From: Paraburkholderia caballeronis | GTDB lineage: Bacteria; Pseudomonadota; Gammaproteobacteria; Burkholderiales; Burkholderiaceae | Direction of reading: 5' to 3' | Assembly (NCBI RefSeq): GCF_900104845.1 | Contig: NZ_FNSR01000001.1 | Span: 3,038,001 to 3,102,000 of the forward strand | DNA length: 64,000 nt | Part shown: one piece after another, positions 27,684-39,021 of the stretch | Layout of the letters: each line of letters begins with the position of its first letter | Numbering within the stretch: position 1 is the first letter of the stretch | Translations under genes and position numbers: made by a program | The notes under the pieces: generated by a model | Told to the model about the DNA's origin: nothing | Database searches by the model: none | The model's input: only the letters and a program-made list of their open reading frames with translations

Positions 27684-27705
27684 GCGGGGCGGCGTGGCGC
27701 CCCGC
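27684..27705. terminator. Hairpin between convergent genes
   Basis: An 8-bp GC stem (27684-27691 with 27698-27705, loop of 6) sits midway between the stops of the GGDEF-EAL and CopD-like genes. There is no U-tract on either strand, so termination is only suggested by position. Confidence 0.35.
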
Positions 27706-27717
27706 GTGACCCGGAAA

Positions 27718-28176
27718 TCAGAAACCGCGCGCGAGCAGCGCGACGCCGATCGTCACGACGCCGAGCACGATGTTCACGACGACGAGCCGGCGCACCGTGC
27801 CGACCGCGCGCGCGCCGTCGGGCCAGCGTTGCGCCTGCACCGCGCGGCGCACGCGCGGAAACAGCGCGAAGCGGATGTGGCCGAAGATCAGCATCATCAG
27901 CACGCCGAGGCCGGCCATCGCATGCAGTTGCCACGTCGCATGACCGCCGCCGAACTGCATCAGCAGGAACCCGCCGGACAGCAGGATCACGATCACCGCG
28001 CCGCCGACCCAGTTGAAGAAGCGGCCGAACACCGACTCCCACAGCGGCAGCCGCAGTTGCGGCGACAGGTCTTCGAGCGCGGGGCGCAGGCAGAAATGCG
28101 CGAAGATCATGCCGCCGACCCAGACGGCGACAGCCAGCAGATGCAGAAAAAGCGCGACTACGATCGCGTGGCCCAT
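27718..28176 (-). CDS. CopD-like four-helix membrane protein
   Basis: A 152-residue integral membrane protein with four helices (starting MGHAIVVALFLHLLAVAVWV; the others near 50-70, 80-105 and 128-150). It matches the CopD/DUF2269-like family of small heme-protein-like or copper-resistance membrane proteins. Histidines H12, H26, H84 and H99 in or near helices could bind heme or metal. The function is unproven. ATG 28176 is preceded by AAAGGAACCTGCCCC. It stands alone, convergent to the GGDEF-EAL gene, with no copper genes nearby. Confidence 0.75.
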   Translation of the reverse strand: MGHAIVVALFLHLLAVAVWVGGMIFAHFCLRPALEDLSPQLRLPLWESVFGRFFNWVGGAVIVILLSGGFLLMQFGGGHATWQLHAMAGLGVLMMLIFGHIRFALFPRVRRAVQAQRWPDGARAVGTVRRLVVVNIVLGVVTIGVALLARGF

Positions 28177-28424
28177 GGGGCAGGTTCCTTTGTTTTCGTG
28201 GATTGAACGGCATTGCGGGGCCGTGCGCGAAACGCGACGCCGGCCGGCGCACGGACTGCGTTCGACCGGCCAGCGCGCATTCGGTTCAGCGCATGCTTCA
28301 GTGCGCCGTGCGGCGCGCACGCGGCTGCGCGGCATTATTCCATGCCGCGGCCGCGCGCGCTCATAGTGCCGATGCGCTGGCACCTGGCATGCGCGCATCG
28401 CGCCCGCAATGCGAGCCGGCCCGC

Positions 28425-30743
28425 TCAGCCCGCGAGCACGGGACGCATGCCGCTCACCTTCAGCTTCGTGTCCGGCGCGCGGCCCTTGCGCGCGCGCTTG
28501 CCGACGTGCGGCTCCAGCGCGCCGCCCGCGAGCCGTTCCTCGCCGGCCTTGCCGCCGCGGCCGGTACCGAGCAGCAGGACGCCCGCCTTGTTGATCGCGA
28601 GCGCCTGCACGAGCTTCTCGTTGTCGTCGAGCGCCATCAGCGTGACGCCGCGTCCGCCGCCCGCCAGCGTCTTCATCTCGTCGAGGCCGAACACCAGCAG
28701 CCGCCCGCCGCCGGACAGGCACGCGACCTGCGTTGCGTCCGGCAGCATCGGCATCGGCGCGAGCGGCGTCTCGCCCGCGTCGATCGTCATGAACGACTTG
28801 CCCGCCTTCACGCGGCTCACCATGTCGCCGATCTTCGCGACGAAACCGAAACCGTTGCTCGACGCAAGCAGCAGCGCCTGGTCGGCCGGCGCGGCGAAGT
28901 AGTGCAACAGATGCGAGCCCGCTTCGAGTTCGATCAGCGACGTGACCGGCACGCCGTCGCCGCGCCCGCCCGGCAGCAGCGCCACCGCGACCGAATACAC
29001 GCGGCCGTTGCTGCCCCACGCGATCAGCGTGTCCGGCGTGCGGCACTGGAACACGCCATAGAGCCCGTCGCCCGCCTTGAACATGAAGCCGGCCGGATCG
29101 AGCCCGTGGCCCTTCAGCGCGCGCACCCAGCCCTTCTGCGACACGACCACCGTCACCGGCTCGTCGACGACGCGCACTTCGAACGTCGCGCGCTTCTCCT
29201 GCTGGATCAGCGTGCGGCGCTCGTCGCCGTACTGCTTCGCGTCCGCCTCGATCTCACGGATCATCAGCCGCTTCATCGACGACTCGTTCGCGAGCAGTTC
29301 TTCGAGTTTCGCCTTCTCGTCGCGCAGTTCTTCGAGTTCCTTCTCGATCTTGATCTTTTCGAGCCGCGCCAGCTGACGCAGCCGGATTTCGAGAATGTCC
29401 TCGGCCTGGCGCTCCGAGAGGCCAAACGCGGACATCAGCGCGGCCTTCGGCTCGTCGGCCTCGCGAATGATGCGGATCACCTCGTCGATGTTCAGGAAGA
29501 CGATCATCCGCCCTTCGAGGATGTGGATGCGGTCGTCCACCTTCGTCAGCCGATGCTGCGTGCGGCGCGTGAGCGTCGCGAAGCGGAACCCGACCCACTC
29601 CTGCAGGATCTCGCCGATCCCCTTCTGGCGCGGACGCCCGTCCGCGCCGATCATCACGAGGTTCAGCGGCGCGTTCGATTCGAGGCTCGTGTTCGCGAGC
29701 AGCGACGTGACGAACTCGGTCTGGTCGATGCGGCTCGTCTTCGGCTCGAACACGAGGCGCACCGGCGCGTCCTTGCCGGACTCGTCGCGCACCGTGTCGA
29801 GCAGCGCGAGCATCGACTGCTTCGTCTGCAGCTGTTCCGGCGTCAGCGTCTTCTTGCCGAGCTTGATCTTCGGGTTCGTCAGTTCCTCGATCTCCTCGAG
29901 CACCTTCTGGCCCGACGTGTTCGGCGGCAGTTCGGTGATCACCAGTTGCCACTGGCCGCGCGCCATCTCCTCGATCTTCCAGCGCGCGCGCACCTTCAGG
30001 CTGCCGCGCCCGGTCTCGTACGCGGCGGCGATCTCCGCCTCGCTCGAAATGATCTGGCCGCCGCCCGGGAAGTCCGGCCCGGGAACCTTCTCCATCAGTT
30101 CCGCGTGCGACATGCGCGGATTGCGGATCAGCGCGACCGCCGCCGCCGCGACTTCGCGCAGGTTGTGCGACGGGATCTCGGTCGCGAGGCCGACCGCGAT
30201 GCCCGATGCGCCGTTCAGCAGCAGCATCGGCAGCCGCGCGGGCAGCGTGCGCGGCTCCTCGAACGAGCCGTCGTAGTTCGGCATGAAATCAACCGTGCCC
30301 ATGTTGATTTCGTCGAGCAGCAGCTTCGCGATCGGCGTGAGGCGCGCTTCGGTGTAGCGCATCGCCGCCGCGCCGTCGCCGTCGCGCGAGCCGAAGTTGC
30401 CCTGGCCGTCGATCAGCGGATAACGCATCGAGAAGTCCTGCGCGAGCCGCACCAGCGCGTCGTACGCGGACTGGTCGCCGTGCGGGTGATACTTGCCGAG
30501 CACGTCGCCGACGACGCGCGCGGACTTCACCGGCTTCGCGTTGTCGGACAGGCCCATCTCGTTCATCGCGAACAGGATGCGGCGCTGCACCGGCTTCTGG
30601 CCGTCGCAGACGTCCGGCAGCGCGCGGCCCTTCACCACGCTCACCGCGTAGTCGAGATACGCGCGCTCCGCGTAGTGGCCGAGCGTCAGGAAATCGCCGT
30701 CGGGCGCGGTGGCCGGTTCGGTGAAAAGATCGTCTTGGTTCAT
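28425..30743 (-). CDS. parC: DNA topoisomerase IV subunit A (ParC)
   Basis: A 772-residue type IIA topoisomerase subunit that decatenates daughter chromosomes with ParE. The winged-helix/tower region begins [31 protein letters not shown]. The catalytic tyrosine is Y130 ([10 protein letters not shown]), and the C-terminal beta-pinwheel has repeated blades ([30 protein letters not shown]). The quinolone-determining segment reads [13 protein letters not shown], with Gln at the position of E. coli Ser80 and Asp at that of Glu84. It is 60 bases downstream of parE in the same direction, so they are likely one operon. Confidence 0.97.
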   Translation of the reverse strand: MNQDDLFTEPATAPDGDFLTLGHYAERAYLDYAVSVVKGRALPDVCDGQKPVQRRILFAMNEMGLSDNAKPVKSARVVGDVLGKYHPHGDQSAYDALVRLAQDFSMRYPLIDGQGNFGSRDGDGAAAMRYTEARLTPIAKLLLDEINMGTVDFMPNYDGSFEEPRTLPARLPMLLLNGASGIAVGLATEIPSHNLREVAAAAVALIRNPRMSHAELMEKVPGPDFPGGGQIISSEAEIAAAYETGRGSLKVRARWKIEEMARGQWQLVITELPPNTSGQKVLEEIEELTNPKIKLGKKTLTPEQLQTKQSMLALLDTVRDESGKDAPVRLVFEPKTSRIDQTEFVTSLLANTSLESNAPLNLVMIGADGRPRQKGIGEILQEWVGFRFATLTRRTQHRLTKVDDRIHILEGRMIVFLNIDEVIRIIREADEPKAALMSAFGLSERQAEDILEIRLRQLARLEKIKIEKELEELRDEKAKLEELLANESSMKRLMIREIEADAKQYGDERRTLIQQEKRATFEVRVVDEPVTVVVSQKGWVRALKGHGLDPAGFMFKAGDGLYGVFQCRTPDTLIAWGSNGRVYSVAVALLPGGRGDGVPVTSLIELEAGSHLLHYFAAPADQALLLASSNGFGFVAKIGDMVSRVKAGKSFMTIDAGETPLAPMPMLPDATQVACLSGGGRLLVFGLDEMKTLAGGGRGVTLMALDDNEKLVQALAINKAGVLLLGTGRGGKAGEERLAGGALEPHVGKRARKGRAPDTKLKVSGMRPVLAG

Positions 30744-30803
30744 TCAGTCAATCCGTGTGATTCGCGCATGAGATGGCGTGGCGGGAGCGGGTGCGCCGCG
30801 CCG

Positions 30804-32792
30804 TCAGATGTCCGCTTCGACCTCGTTGCCCTTCTCTTCGAGCCAGCTGCGGCGCGACGCCGCCTCGCCCTTGCCCATCAGCATCGTCATCCGCGCGACG
30901 GTCGCATCGAAGTCGAGGTCGCCCAGCGCGATCGGCGACAGCCGCCGCGTATCCGGGTTCATCGTCGTGTCCCACAACTGCTCGGCGCTCATTTCGCCGA
31001 GGCCCTTGAAGCGGCTGATCGTCCATTGCGTGTCGCGCACGCCGTCCTTGCGCAGCTTGTCGAGAATCGCGTCGAGTTCGCCCTCGTCGAGCGCGTACAG
31101 CTTCTGCGCGGGCTTCTTGCCGCGCGCGGGCGCATCGACGCGAAAGAGCGGCGGCCGCGCGACGTGCACGTGACCGCGCTCGATCAGTTGCGGGAAGTGC
31201 TTGAAGAACAGCGTGAGCAGCAACACCTGGATGTGCGAGCCGTCCACGTCGGCATCGGACAGGATGCAGATCTTGCCGTAGCGCAGGTTCGTCAGGTCGA
31301 TCGTTTCGTCGGGGCCGTGCGGATCGACGCCGATCGCCACCGAGATGTCGTGCACCTCGTTGTTCGCGAACAGGCGGTCGCGCTCGGTCTCCCACGTGTT
31401 CAGCACCTTGCCGCGCAGCGGCAGGATCGCCTGGTATTCCTTGTCGCGGCCCATCTTCGCGGAGCCGCCCGCCGAATCGCCTTCGACGAGGAACAGTTCG
31501 TTGCGCCCGATTTCCGTCGATTCGCAGTCGGTCAGCTTGCCGGGCAGCACCGCGACGCCGGAACTCTTGCGCTTCTCGACCTTCTGGCCCGCGCGCGTGC
31601 GCGCCTGCGCCTGCTTGATGACGAGGTCCGCGAGCTTCTTGCCGTGCTCGACGTGCTGGTTCAGCCACAATTCGAGCGCGGGCCGCGCGAACGACGAGAC
31701 GAGCTTCACCGCGTCGCGGCTGTTCAGCCGCTCCTTGATCTGCCCCTGGAACTGCGGGTCGAGCACCTTCGCGGACAGCACGAACGACACGCGCGCGAAC
31801 ACGTCTTCCGCGAGCAGCTTCACGCCCTTCGGCTGAAGGTTGTGCAACTCGACGAAACTCTTCACCGCCTGGAAGAGGCCGTCGCGCAGGCCGGACTCGT
31901 GCGTGCCGCCGGCGGGCGTCGGAATCAGGTTCACGTACGACTCGCGCGTAAGCGAGCCTTCCTCGCTCCACGCGACGACCCAGGCGGCGCCCTCGCCTTC
32001 CGCGAACGTCGTGTCGTCGCCCGCGCGCGAGTTGTCCGCGTAACGCTCGCCTTCGAACAGCGGAATCAGCAGATCGCTGCCGCCCATCCCTTCGAGCAGG
32101 TAACCGCGCAGGCCGTCTTCGTACTTCCAGCTCTGGCGCTCGCCGGTCTTTTCGTTGATCAGTTCGACTTCGACGCCCGGCAGCAGCACCGCCTTCGAGC
32201 GCAGCAGACGCTGGAGTTCGCCGAGCGGCAGGTTCGGCGAGTCGAAATACTTCGGATCGGGCCACGCGGTCACGCGCGTGCCGGTTTTTTTCTCGTCGCG
32301 CGCGGCGTTGCGCGTCTGCAGCTGCTTCGCGACGTCGCCGTGCGCGAAGCCGACCTCCGCGACCTTGCCGTCGCGCCACACCGTGACGTCGAGCCGCGTG
32401 GACAGCGCGTTCGTCACCGACACGCCGACGCCGTGCAGGCCGCCCGAGAACGTGTACGCGCCGCCGGCGGCCTTGTCGAACTTGCCGCCCGCGTGCAGCC
32501 GCGTGAACACGATCTCGACGACCGGCACGCGTTCTTCCGGATGCAGGCCGAACGGAATGCCGCGACCGTCGTCCTCGACCGACACCGACTGGTCCGCGTG
32601 CAGCGTGACCGTGATGCGGCGGCCGTAGCCGCCGAGCGCCTCGTCGGACGCGTTGTCGATGACTTCCTGGATGATGTGCAGCGGATTCTCGGTGCGCGTG
32701 TACATGCCCGGCCGTTGCCGGACGGGCTCAAGGCCCTTGAGCACCTTGATCGACGCTTCGCTATACGCAGCGTTGGACTTCTTCGTAGACAT
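30804..32792 (-). CDS. parE: DNA topoisomerase IV subunit B (ParE)
   Basis: A 662-residue ATPase subunit of topoisomerase IV. GHKL ATP-binding motifs are IIQEVIDNASDEALGGY, VEDDGRGIPFG and TFSGGLHGVGVSVTNAL within the first 130 residues. The Toprim domain is ELFLVEGDSAGGSAKMGRDK, with the acidic cluster CILSDADVDGSHIQ. ATG 32792 gives a normal N-terminus (KVLKGLEPVRQRPGMYTR). It is the first gene of the parE-parC pair. The preceding 225 bases hold the promoter but no motif is clear. Confidence 0.97.
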   Translation of the reverse strand: MSTKKSNAAYSEASIKVLKGLEPVRQRPGMYTRTENPLHIIQEVIDNASDEALGGYGRRITVTLHADQSVSVEDDGRGIPFGLHPEERVPVVEIVFTRLHAGGKFDKAAGGAYTFSGGLHGVGVSVTNALSTRLDVTVWRDGKVAEVGFAHGDVAKQLQTRNAARDEKKTGTRVTAWPDPKYFDSPNLPLGELQRLLRSKAVLLPGVEVELINEKTGERQSWKYEDGLRGYLLEGMGGSDLLIPLFEGERYADNSRAGDDTTFAEGEGAAWVVAWSEEGSLTRESYVNLIPTPAGGTHESGLRDGLFQAVKSFVELHNLQPKGVKLLAEDVFARVSFVLSAKVLDPQFQGQIKERLNSRDAVKLVSSFARPALELWLNQHVEHGKKLADLVIKQAQARTRAGQKVEKRKSSGVAVLPGKLTDCESTEIGRNELFLVEGDSAGGSAKMGRDKEYQAILPLRGKVLNTWETERDRLFANNEVHDISVAIGVDPHGPDETIDLTNLRYGKICILSDADVDGSHIQVLLLTLFFKHFPQLIERGHVHVARPPLFRVDAPARGKKPAQKLYALDEGELDAILDKLRKDGVRDTQWTISRFKGLGEMSAEQLWDTTMNPDTRRLSPIALGDLDFDATVARMTMLMGKGEAASRRSWLEEKGNEVEADI

Positions 32793-33017
32793 GGCGGATC
32801 CGGTCCGTCGGTTTCGACGCGCTTTCCACAGACGCTGTGGACAGCCGCGTGGAAACGCGTCGAGTTTTCAAAAAGGGCGAAACGAAACAACAGGGTGCGC
32901 GGGTCCGCCCGCCGCATGGGCAGGCGCCGCGCATATTCGCGAGGTATTGTACTGATTTGCTCGCGCGCGGCAATTTGCAGGAGGGGGAGTGGCTGACCGG
33001 ATAGGGGGATGGGCCGG

Positions 33018-33602
33018 TTAGTCTAGCAGCAGGCGCTTCAGTTCGTTGAAAAAGGAGGCGGTTGTGTAGCCCCACAGTTCCGGGTCGAAGTCGGATCCGA
33101 AATCGCGCTCGAACCCAGCATCGAGGTCGTGGGGATGTTCCGCGGTGAATGAATCCAGTTCGACCGGGAGATTCCGATATTCGGGGCAGTCGTTTCTATA
33201 GCTGGAGACGACTTCCTGCACGGTGTTTCCGAACAGATCGAAATCCTGCCCGAAATACACGCCGAAGATCAGTCCCATCTGAGGGTAACGCTCCGCCGGC
33301 ATCGTTTCCCCGTCCTCGATCAGCAGACGCCTTATGTCGGCGAGAAACGCAACCGCCGTGCAGCCCCATGATGCCGGATCGACAACCGGTCCAAAATCTC
33401 GTTTGAACGCAGGCTCCAGATCAGCGCGATGCTGCTCCATGTACGCGTCGATTTCGCGAGCCATCTCCCGATGCTGGTCGCGCCGGCTTTCTCTTCGGTA
33501 GCAGGAAACGATTTGCGGAAGCGATTTTTCGATCAGACCAGATTCGCGGCCCCAATACGCCTCCAGAAAATTTTCCAGCACCCAGTCATGATCCGATGAC
33601 AT
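33018..33602 (-). CDS. CDI-type immunity protein with tandemly duplicated domain
   Basis: A 194-residue acidic cytoplasmic protein made of two copies of a CdiI-like immunity domain. Copy 1 is about 1-92, ending FGPVVDPASWGCTAVAFLAD IRRLL. Copy 2 is about 105-194, ending FGSDFDPELWGYTTASFFNE LKRLL. Family members normally contain one copy. ATG 33602 lies 9 bases after the toxin stop, and its ribosome site GAGGG overlaps that stop, so the pair is coupled. The expected role is to bind and neutralise the adjacent RNase A-like toxin. It has lower GC than its neighbours. Confidence 0.8.
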   Translation of the reverse strand: MSSDHDWVLENFLEAYWGRESGLIEKSLPQIVSCYRRESRRDQHREMAREIDAYMEQHRADLEPAFKRDFGPVVDPASWGCTAVAFLADIRRLLIEDGETMPAERYPQMGLIFGVYFGQDFDLFGNTVQEVVSSYRNDCPEYRNLPVELDSFTAEHPHDLDAGFERDFGSDFDPELWGYTTASFFNELKRLLLD

Positions 33603-33611
33603 CGTTCGCCC

Positions 33612-34634
33612 TCATTCGAGGTAAGCCGTCACGACATAGTGCGGCATATCGTTGTGCGATTCGAACTTCAGTACGACTTTTACCCTGTTCATTCGCTTGA
33701 GCTTTCCTTCTTTTCGCACGATTCCGTAGCCGATATTGCCTGCAATCCGTTGCATCAGCGTAAGAGGCGCGCGCCGGCCAGGACCATGCGCCCACGCCTG
33801 AATGCCTTGGGCATGGATCTGAAGCACCCTGGATATCGCCCATTCGGCCTGTTCGAGATTGACGAACGAGGACACCGCGCGGATGTCGGGTTCGTGCATC
33901 AATCTTTCCCGCAACTGCGCCTCCGTCCGCCCAACATGCTTCGCAATGGTATGCCCGCCGACCCGACTTCCCGCCCTCGCCTCATGCATCTCCAGGCGGA
34001 TGCGGCCCATCGTGACCTGTGCGGCGCGTGCGGCCTTCAGCGAGCCCGCAAAGCCGAACGGTACGGCGATATCGATCGACAAGCCGATGTTGTCCGCCAT
34101 CGCAGGATCGACGTTCAGCACCTCGGCCAGCTTCGTCGTGCCCTGACGGGTCAGCGTGGCCGTGTCCAGCCCGGTCCAGATTTGCCGCAAGCCCGCGGCC
34201 ACCGTATCCGAGCCGTGCGCCCCGAACGCGACGCAGCCGATCTTGCTCGCCATCGTCGGTTCCGGCATCACGCACAGCACGCCTGCCCCCACCATTTCCA
34301 GCACGCCGCCCACGACCTGTAGCCCGCCCCATAGCTGGTTCGAAAGCATTTCGGTCCGGCTGATCGATTCGCGAGCCAGCACCGCCGCCTTTATCCGCCT
34401 GCGCCATACGAAAATCCCTGTCTGTTCGTTCGGGATTTCGATGCTGGCAGACAGGCCCGGCGGTACGGAATGGGCGACCGCTGATTCTGGAGTTTTCAGC
34501 GCGTGGGCATGCCGGCGGTCGCATTCATGGATCGGGCACGCGAGGCAGGCGGGGAAAAGAGCTTCGGCCGGGCGACGAGGCTCGGGCTCGCTGCGGCGCG
34601 CGGCCGCGCGCCGCCCGCACTCGCCGAATGGCAC
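33612..34634 (-). CDS. RNase A-like CDI/polymorphic toxin (orphan C-terminal module)
   Basis: A 340-residue reading frame whose C-terminal ~125 residues match the bacterial RNase A-type CdiA-CT toxin domain (RVGGHTIAKHVGRTEAQLRE onward). Residues H233, R244, T336 and Y338 keep the H-11-R and T-x-Y spacing I recall for the catalytic set of the Yersinia CdiA toxin. Residues ~97-200 form a glycine/hydrophobic segment like a pre-toxin region (LWGGLQVVGGVLEMVGAGVL). The first ~50 codons (GTG 34634, no ribosome site) look noncoding, so the true start is uncertain (ATG 34349 is another choice). No two-partner secretion, VgrG or Rhs part is attached. Confidence 0.72.
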   Translation of the reverse strand: MPFGECGRRAAARRSEPEPRRPAEALFPACLACPIHECDRRHAHALKTPESAVAHSVPPGLSASIEIPNEQTGIFVWRRRIKAAVLARESISRTEMLSNQLWGGLQVVGGVLEMVGAGVLCVMPEPTMASKIGCVAFGAHGSDTVAAGLRQIWTGLDTATLTRQGTTKLAEVLNVDPAMADNIGLSIDIAVPFGFAGSLKAARAAQVTMGRIRLEMHEARAGSRVGGHTIAKHVGRTEAQLRERLMHEPDIRAVSSFVNLEQAEWAISRVLQIHAQGIQAWAHGPGRRAPLTLMQRIAGNIGYGIVRKEGKLKRMNRVKVVLKFESHNDMPHYVVTAYLE

Positions 34635-34728
34635 AACGACGCGACGGCCGCAACGAAAGCAGCCGGCACGCCGCGCACACGGCAGCGCCAGCGTTCCGCG
34701 GCCGCTTATTTGCTGCCCTTATTTGCCC

Positions 34729-36660
<1,932 letters not shown>

Positions 36661-36789
36661 GAAAGAGGCGATGCCTGCGTTGGACCTGAAGCGCGCATTG
36701 TACCGGTCCGCGCGGGCGGGCATCCGGCGGCCCGCGGCGACGCCGGATGCCGGGCGGCGAGCGTTACATCACATGGTTACTTCACGGGG

Positions 36790-37200
36790 TTACTTCACGT
36801 GGACCGTGACCGTCTGCGCCCAGTCCGGGCCGTCCGAGCGATGCGCGCCGTCCGCGAACTGCGCGGTCAGCGTGTGGTCGCCGGGCGGCAGCGGCACGTC
36901 CGCCTCGGTCTGTCCCTTGCCGTAGTGCAGCGACTTGTCGTTCGCGGGTACGACTTCGCCCTTCGGCAGCGGGCCGCTGTCGATCAGCAGATGATGATGG
37001 CCGGTGCCGGGCGTCGTGGTGCCGGCGGGCGCGACCGTCATCCCGTCGACGGCGAACTTCACGTGAACCGGGCTGCTGACCGTCGCGCCGTCCTTCGGCT
37101 CGACGAACGACACGCCGTCCGCGCGCGCGGCGCCCGCCGCCGCGAAAAGTCCGACGCATGCCGCCGCCGCGAGCCATCGGCGAGAAGTGCTGGGGGTCAT
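36790..37200 (-). CDS. DUF4399 periplasmic protein
   Basis: A 136-residue protein with a signal peptide (RRWLAAAACVGLFAAAGAARA, probable cleavage near residue 27). One small beta-rich DUF4399 domain follows: VSFVEPKDGATVSSPVHVKF, GTGHHHLLID, then LPPGDHTLTAQFADG. The HHH triad suggests possible metal contact, but the role is unknown. ATG 37200 is set by the signal peptide. It is transcribed away from the rubredoxin gene, with 293 bases between the two starts. Confidence 0.85.
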   Translation of the reverse strand: MTPSTSRRWLAAAACVGLFAAAGAARADGVSFVEPKDGATVSSPVHVKFAVDGMTVAPAGTTTPGTGHHHLLIDSGPLPKGEVVPANDKSLHYGKGQTEADVPLPPGDHTLTAQFADGAHRSDGPDWAQTVTVHVK

Positions 37201-37493
37201 CGTGTGCTCCTGGTTGTCGTTCTGGTTGGGCCGGGCGCGCCTCAGTCGATCACGCCCGGCCGCGCGCCGCCGCGACACGTCGTCCATCGGACGCGCGAAA
37301 AAAGCATACACCGCCCGTATGACGGCGCGCCGCGAACGCGCGCCGGCGTCCGCCCAGGCGGCACGGAGGATTTCCGGTAACATCGCGGGTCGCGTCGCAC
37401 CGTCAAACGGGGACGCAACGACGGGTCTGAAGGGTTCGGGACGCCTGGTGCGATCAGCACGACGGGCGCCGGCACAAACGAAGGATGTGAGCT

Positions 37494-37676
37494 GTGAGTG
37501 AAGTGATCGAGTACAAGAGCTGGGTCTGCCTGATCTGCGGGTGGATCTACAACGAAGAAGAAGGGCTGCCGGATGAAGGGATCGCGCCGGGCACGCGCTT
37601 CGCGGACATTCCGGACGACTGGCGCTGCCCGCTGTGCGACGTGGGCAAGGCGGAGTTCGCGGTGGTCGAGTTCTAG
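37494..37676 (+). CDS. Rubredoxin
   Basis: A 60-residue one-iron electron carrier. The two Fe-binding pairs are C12-x-x-C15 (CLICGWIYN) and C45-x-x-C48 (CPLCDVGK), with the acidic, aromatic core (Y19, W44) typical of rubredoxin. The start is GTG 37494, placed after AAGGATGTGAGCT. No alkane hydroxylase or reductase is adjacent, so its redox partner is unknown. Confidence 0.95.
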   Translation: MSEVIEYKSWVCLICGWIYNEEEGLPDEGIAPGTRFADIPDDWRCPLCDVGKAEFAVVEF

Positions 37677-37903
37677 GCGGGTTCTGGATTTCTGGCGCCG
37701 GCGGCGGTTCGCGGCGGTGTCATGCGTTTGCTATACTCTTGGCCCTGCGGCGCGATTCGATCCGATCACGCTGGCGAAGCGGCGCATCGAACGCCGCGCG
37801 ACGCCGGCCCGGATGCCGAACCGCGACGGCTCCGCGCCATGACGGGTCACTTGGGAAACATGGCGGCTTCGCGGAGCGCGGCTGCGTTCTCGTTGTGGTA
37901 TGT

Positions 37904-37978
37904 CTCCCCGTAGTTCAATGGATAGAACAAGTGCCTCCTAAGCGCTAGATGCAGGTTCGATTCCTGCCGGGGGGGCCA
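37904..37978 (+). tRNA. tRNA-Arg (anticodon CCT)
   Basis: Full cloverleaf. The acceptor is 37904-37910 with 37968-37974 (one G-U). The D stem GTTC/GAAC is at 37912-37915 and 37925-37928. The anticodon stem 37930-37934/37942-37946 has loop CTCCTAA (anticodon CCT at 37937-37939). The T arm GCAGG-TTCGATT-CCTGC is at 37951-37967. The discriminator is G and CCA is encoded at 37976-37978. It decodes AGG. No integrase or duplicated 3' end is visible nearby. Confidence 0.95.
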
Positions 37979-38136
37979 TCCGCCTCTTTCCTGTCGTCAG
38001 CGCGAGAGTTTACGCGCGCACCCATCATCGCGAACTGCTTCGCGACAACATCACTGAAAGCCAGAGCGGTCAGTGCCGGCAGTAGCCGTCGCCGGTTCTT
38101 CGACCGGACTTACTCCGCCGGCATTCACCGAATCCG

Positions 38137-38292
38137 CTAACGCCTGCGTTGCCCGCCACCCGGACGGTGCGCGCGTGCGACGACTTCCAGTTCGCCCAGC
38201 TTCGACAACGAATGGCAATGCGCAATCCACGCTGCCGCGAGCAGCAACGCCTGCGTCATTGCGAAGACGGTGACCATCTGAAGATCGGACAT
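38137..38292 (-). CDS. Small putative membrane protein
   Basis: A 51-residue protein with one hydrophobic helix (VTVFAMTQALLLAAAWIAHC, about 6-25) and a basic C-terminus ending in PGGGQRRR. ATG 38292 has a near-perfect ribosome site, GGAGG five bases upstream, which is the main reason to call it. No homologue is recognised. Confidence 0.5.
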   Translation of the reverse strand: MSDLQMVTVFAMTQALLLAAAWIAHCHSLSKLGELEVVARAHRPGGGQRRR

Positions 38293-38592
38293 GGCTGCCT
38301 CCATGAGTGAACGAGCCAAGAGTAGGCGACCAAAACCGGCGTGAAAGTTAACGATTGTTAAAGACGCTCGATTGGCTTTTCGTAGCGTTGCGACGTCGAA
38401 AACGTGGCGGTCTCGCGTGGCATCGTGCTAGATCCGGTTCCGCCGCGTGAACGGCGACAGAGTCGCTTCCTTTTCCCCGATGCCATCGCTCAACGGCTGC
38501 CCGTCTCATCGCACCGCCGATTCTCGCTGGCCGGAACAGCAATCCTGGCTTCAGTGACTCGACAGCCGCGACCGATTCGACGACCCGCCCGG

Positions 38593-38997
38593 TCAGCGCC
38601 TGACGCATGAAGCCACCACCGCTCCCCCCTGCAACTCCACATACAAAACCACAAGCCACCTGCGCGGACACCGCCGCGCCACCCTCACACCCGAGCGTAA
38701 CGTCTCGACATACCCCGCATCGCAAGCCGCGCGATACGCGTACTTCGCATCCGACCGTATCCACACGCTCAGCACCGTGCAAAGCGCGAAGCTGAACAGC
38801 GTCGTCAACCCGAGCGCGGCGTCCGGATGATTCCGCTGCGCGACGAACGCAAACGCGGTCGTCAGTATCTGGTTCGCGAGCACGACGATGGCGACGATCT
38901 TCGTCAGCGCCCTTTTCCGCCCCACCTTCCCGCGTCGCGCAACCGTCGCCGCGCCGCGATTCCTGTCCGCCGTATCCAGCGCCACCCGCTCATCCAT
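38593..38997 (-). CDS. Hypothetical two-helix membrane protein
   Basis: A 134-residue protein with a basic N-terminus, TM helices at about 34-54 (IVAIVVLANQILTTAFAFVA) and 63-85 (LGLTTLFSFALCTVLSVWIR), and a basic cytoplasmic C-terminal half. ATG 38997 is chosen because GGGGGAAC sits five bases upstream. A TTG 15 bases further up would be the alternative. It follows the universal stress protein gene by 24 bases in the same direction, so it may be the tail of the kdp-linked transcript. Family unknown. Confidence 0.6.
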   Translation of the reverse strand: MDERVALDTADRNRGAATVARRGKVGRKRALTKIVAIVVLANQILTTAFAFVAQRNHPDAALGLTTLFSFALCTVLSVWIRSDAKYAYRAACDAGYVETLRSGVRVARRCPRRWLVVLYVELQGGAVVASCVRR

Positions 38998-39021
38998 CTG
39001 TTCCCCCGGCAACCCGCCCCC

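Noticed and set aside
28203..32996. A 1597-codon open frame on the plus strand
   Set aside because: It is the antisense shadow of parC and parE. The residues are Arg/His/Leu-rich and follow the complement of two certain genes. GC-rich DNA produces such frames regularly.
37904..37978. tRNA-Arg as an integration site for a genomic island
   Set aside because: No integrase gene, no duplicate of the tRNA 3' end and no island-like content was seen on either side, although the flanking small genes are poorly known.
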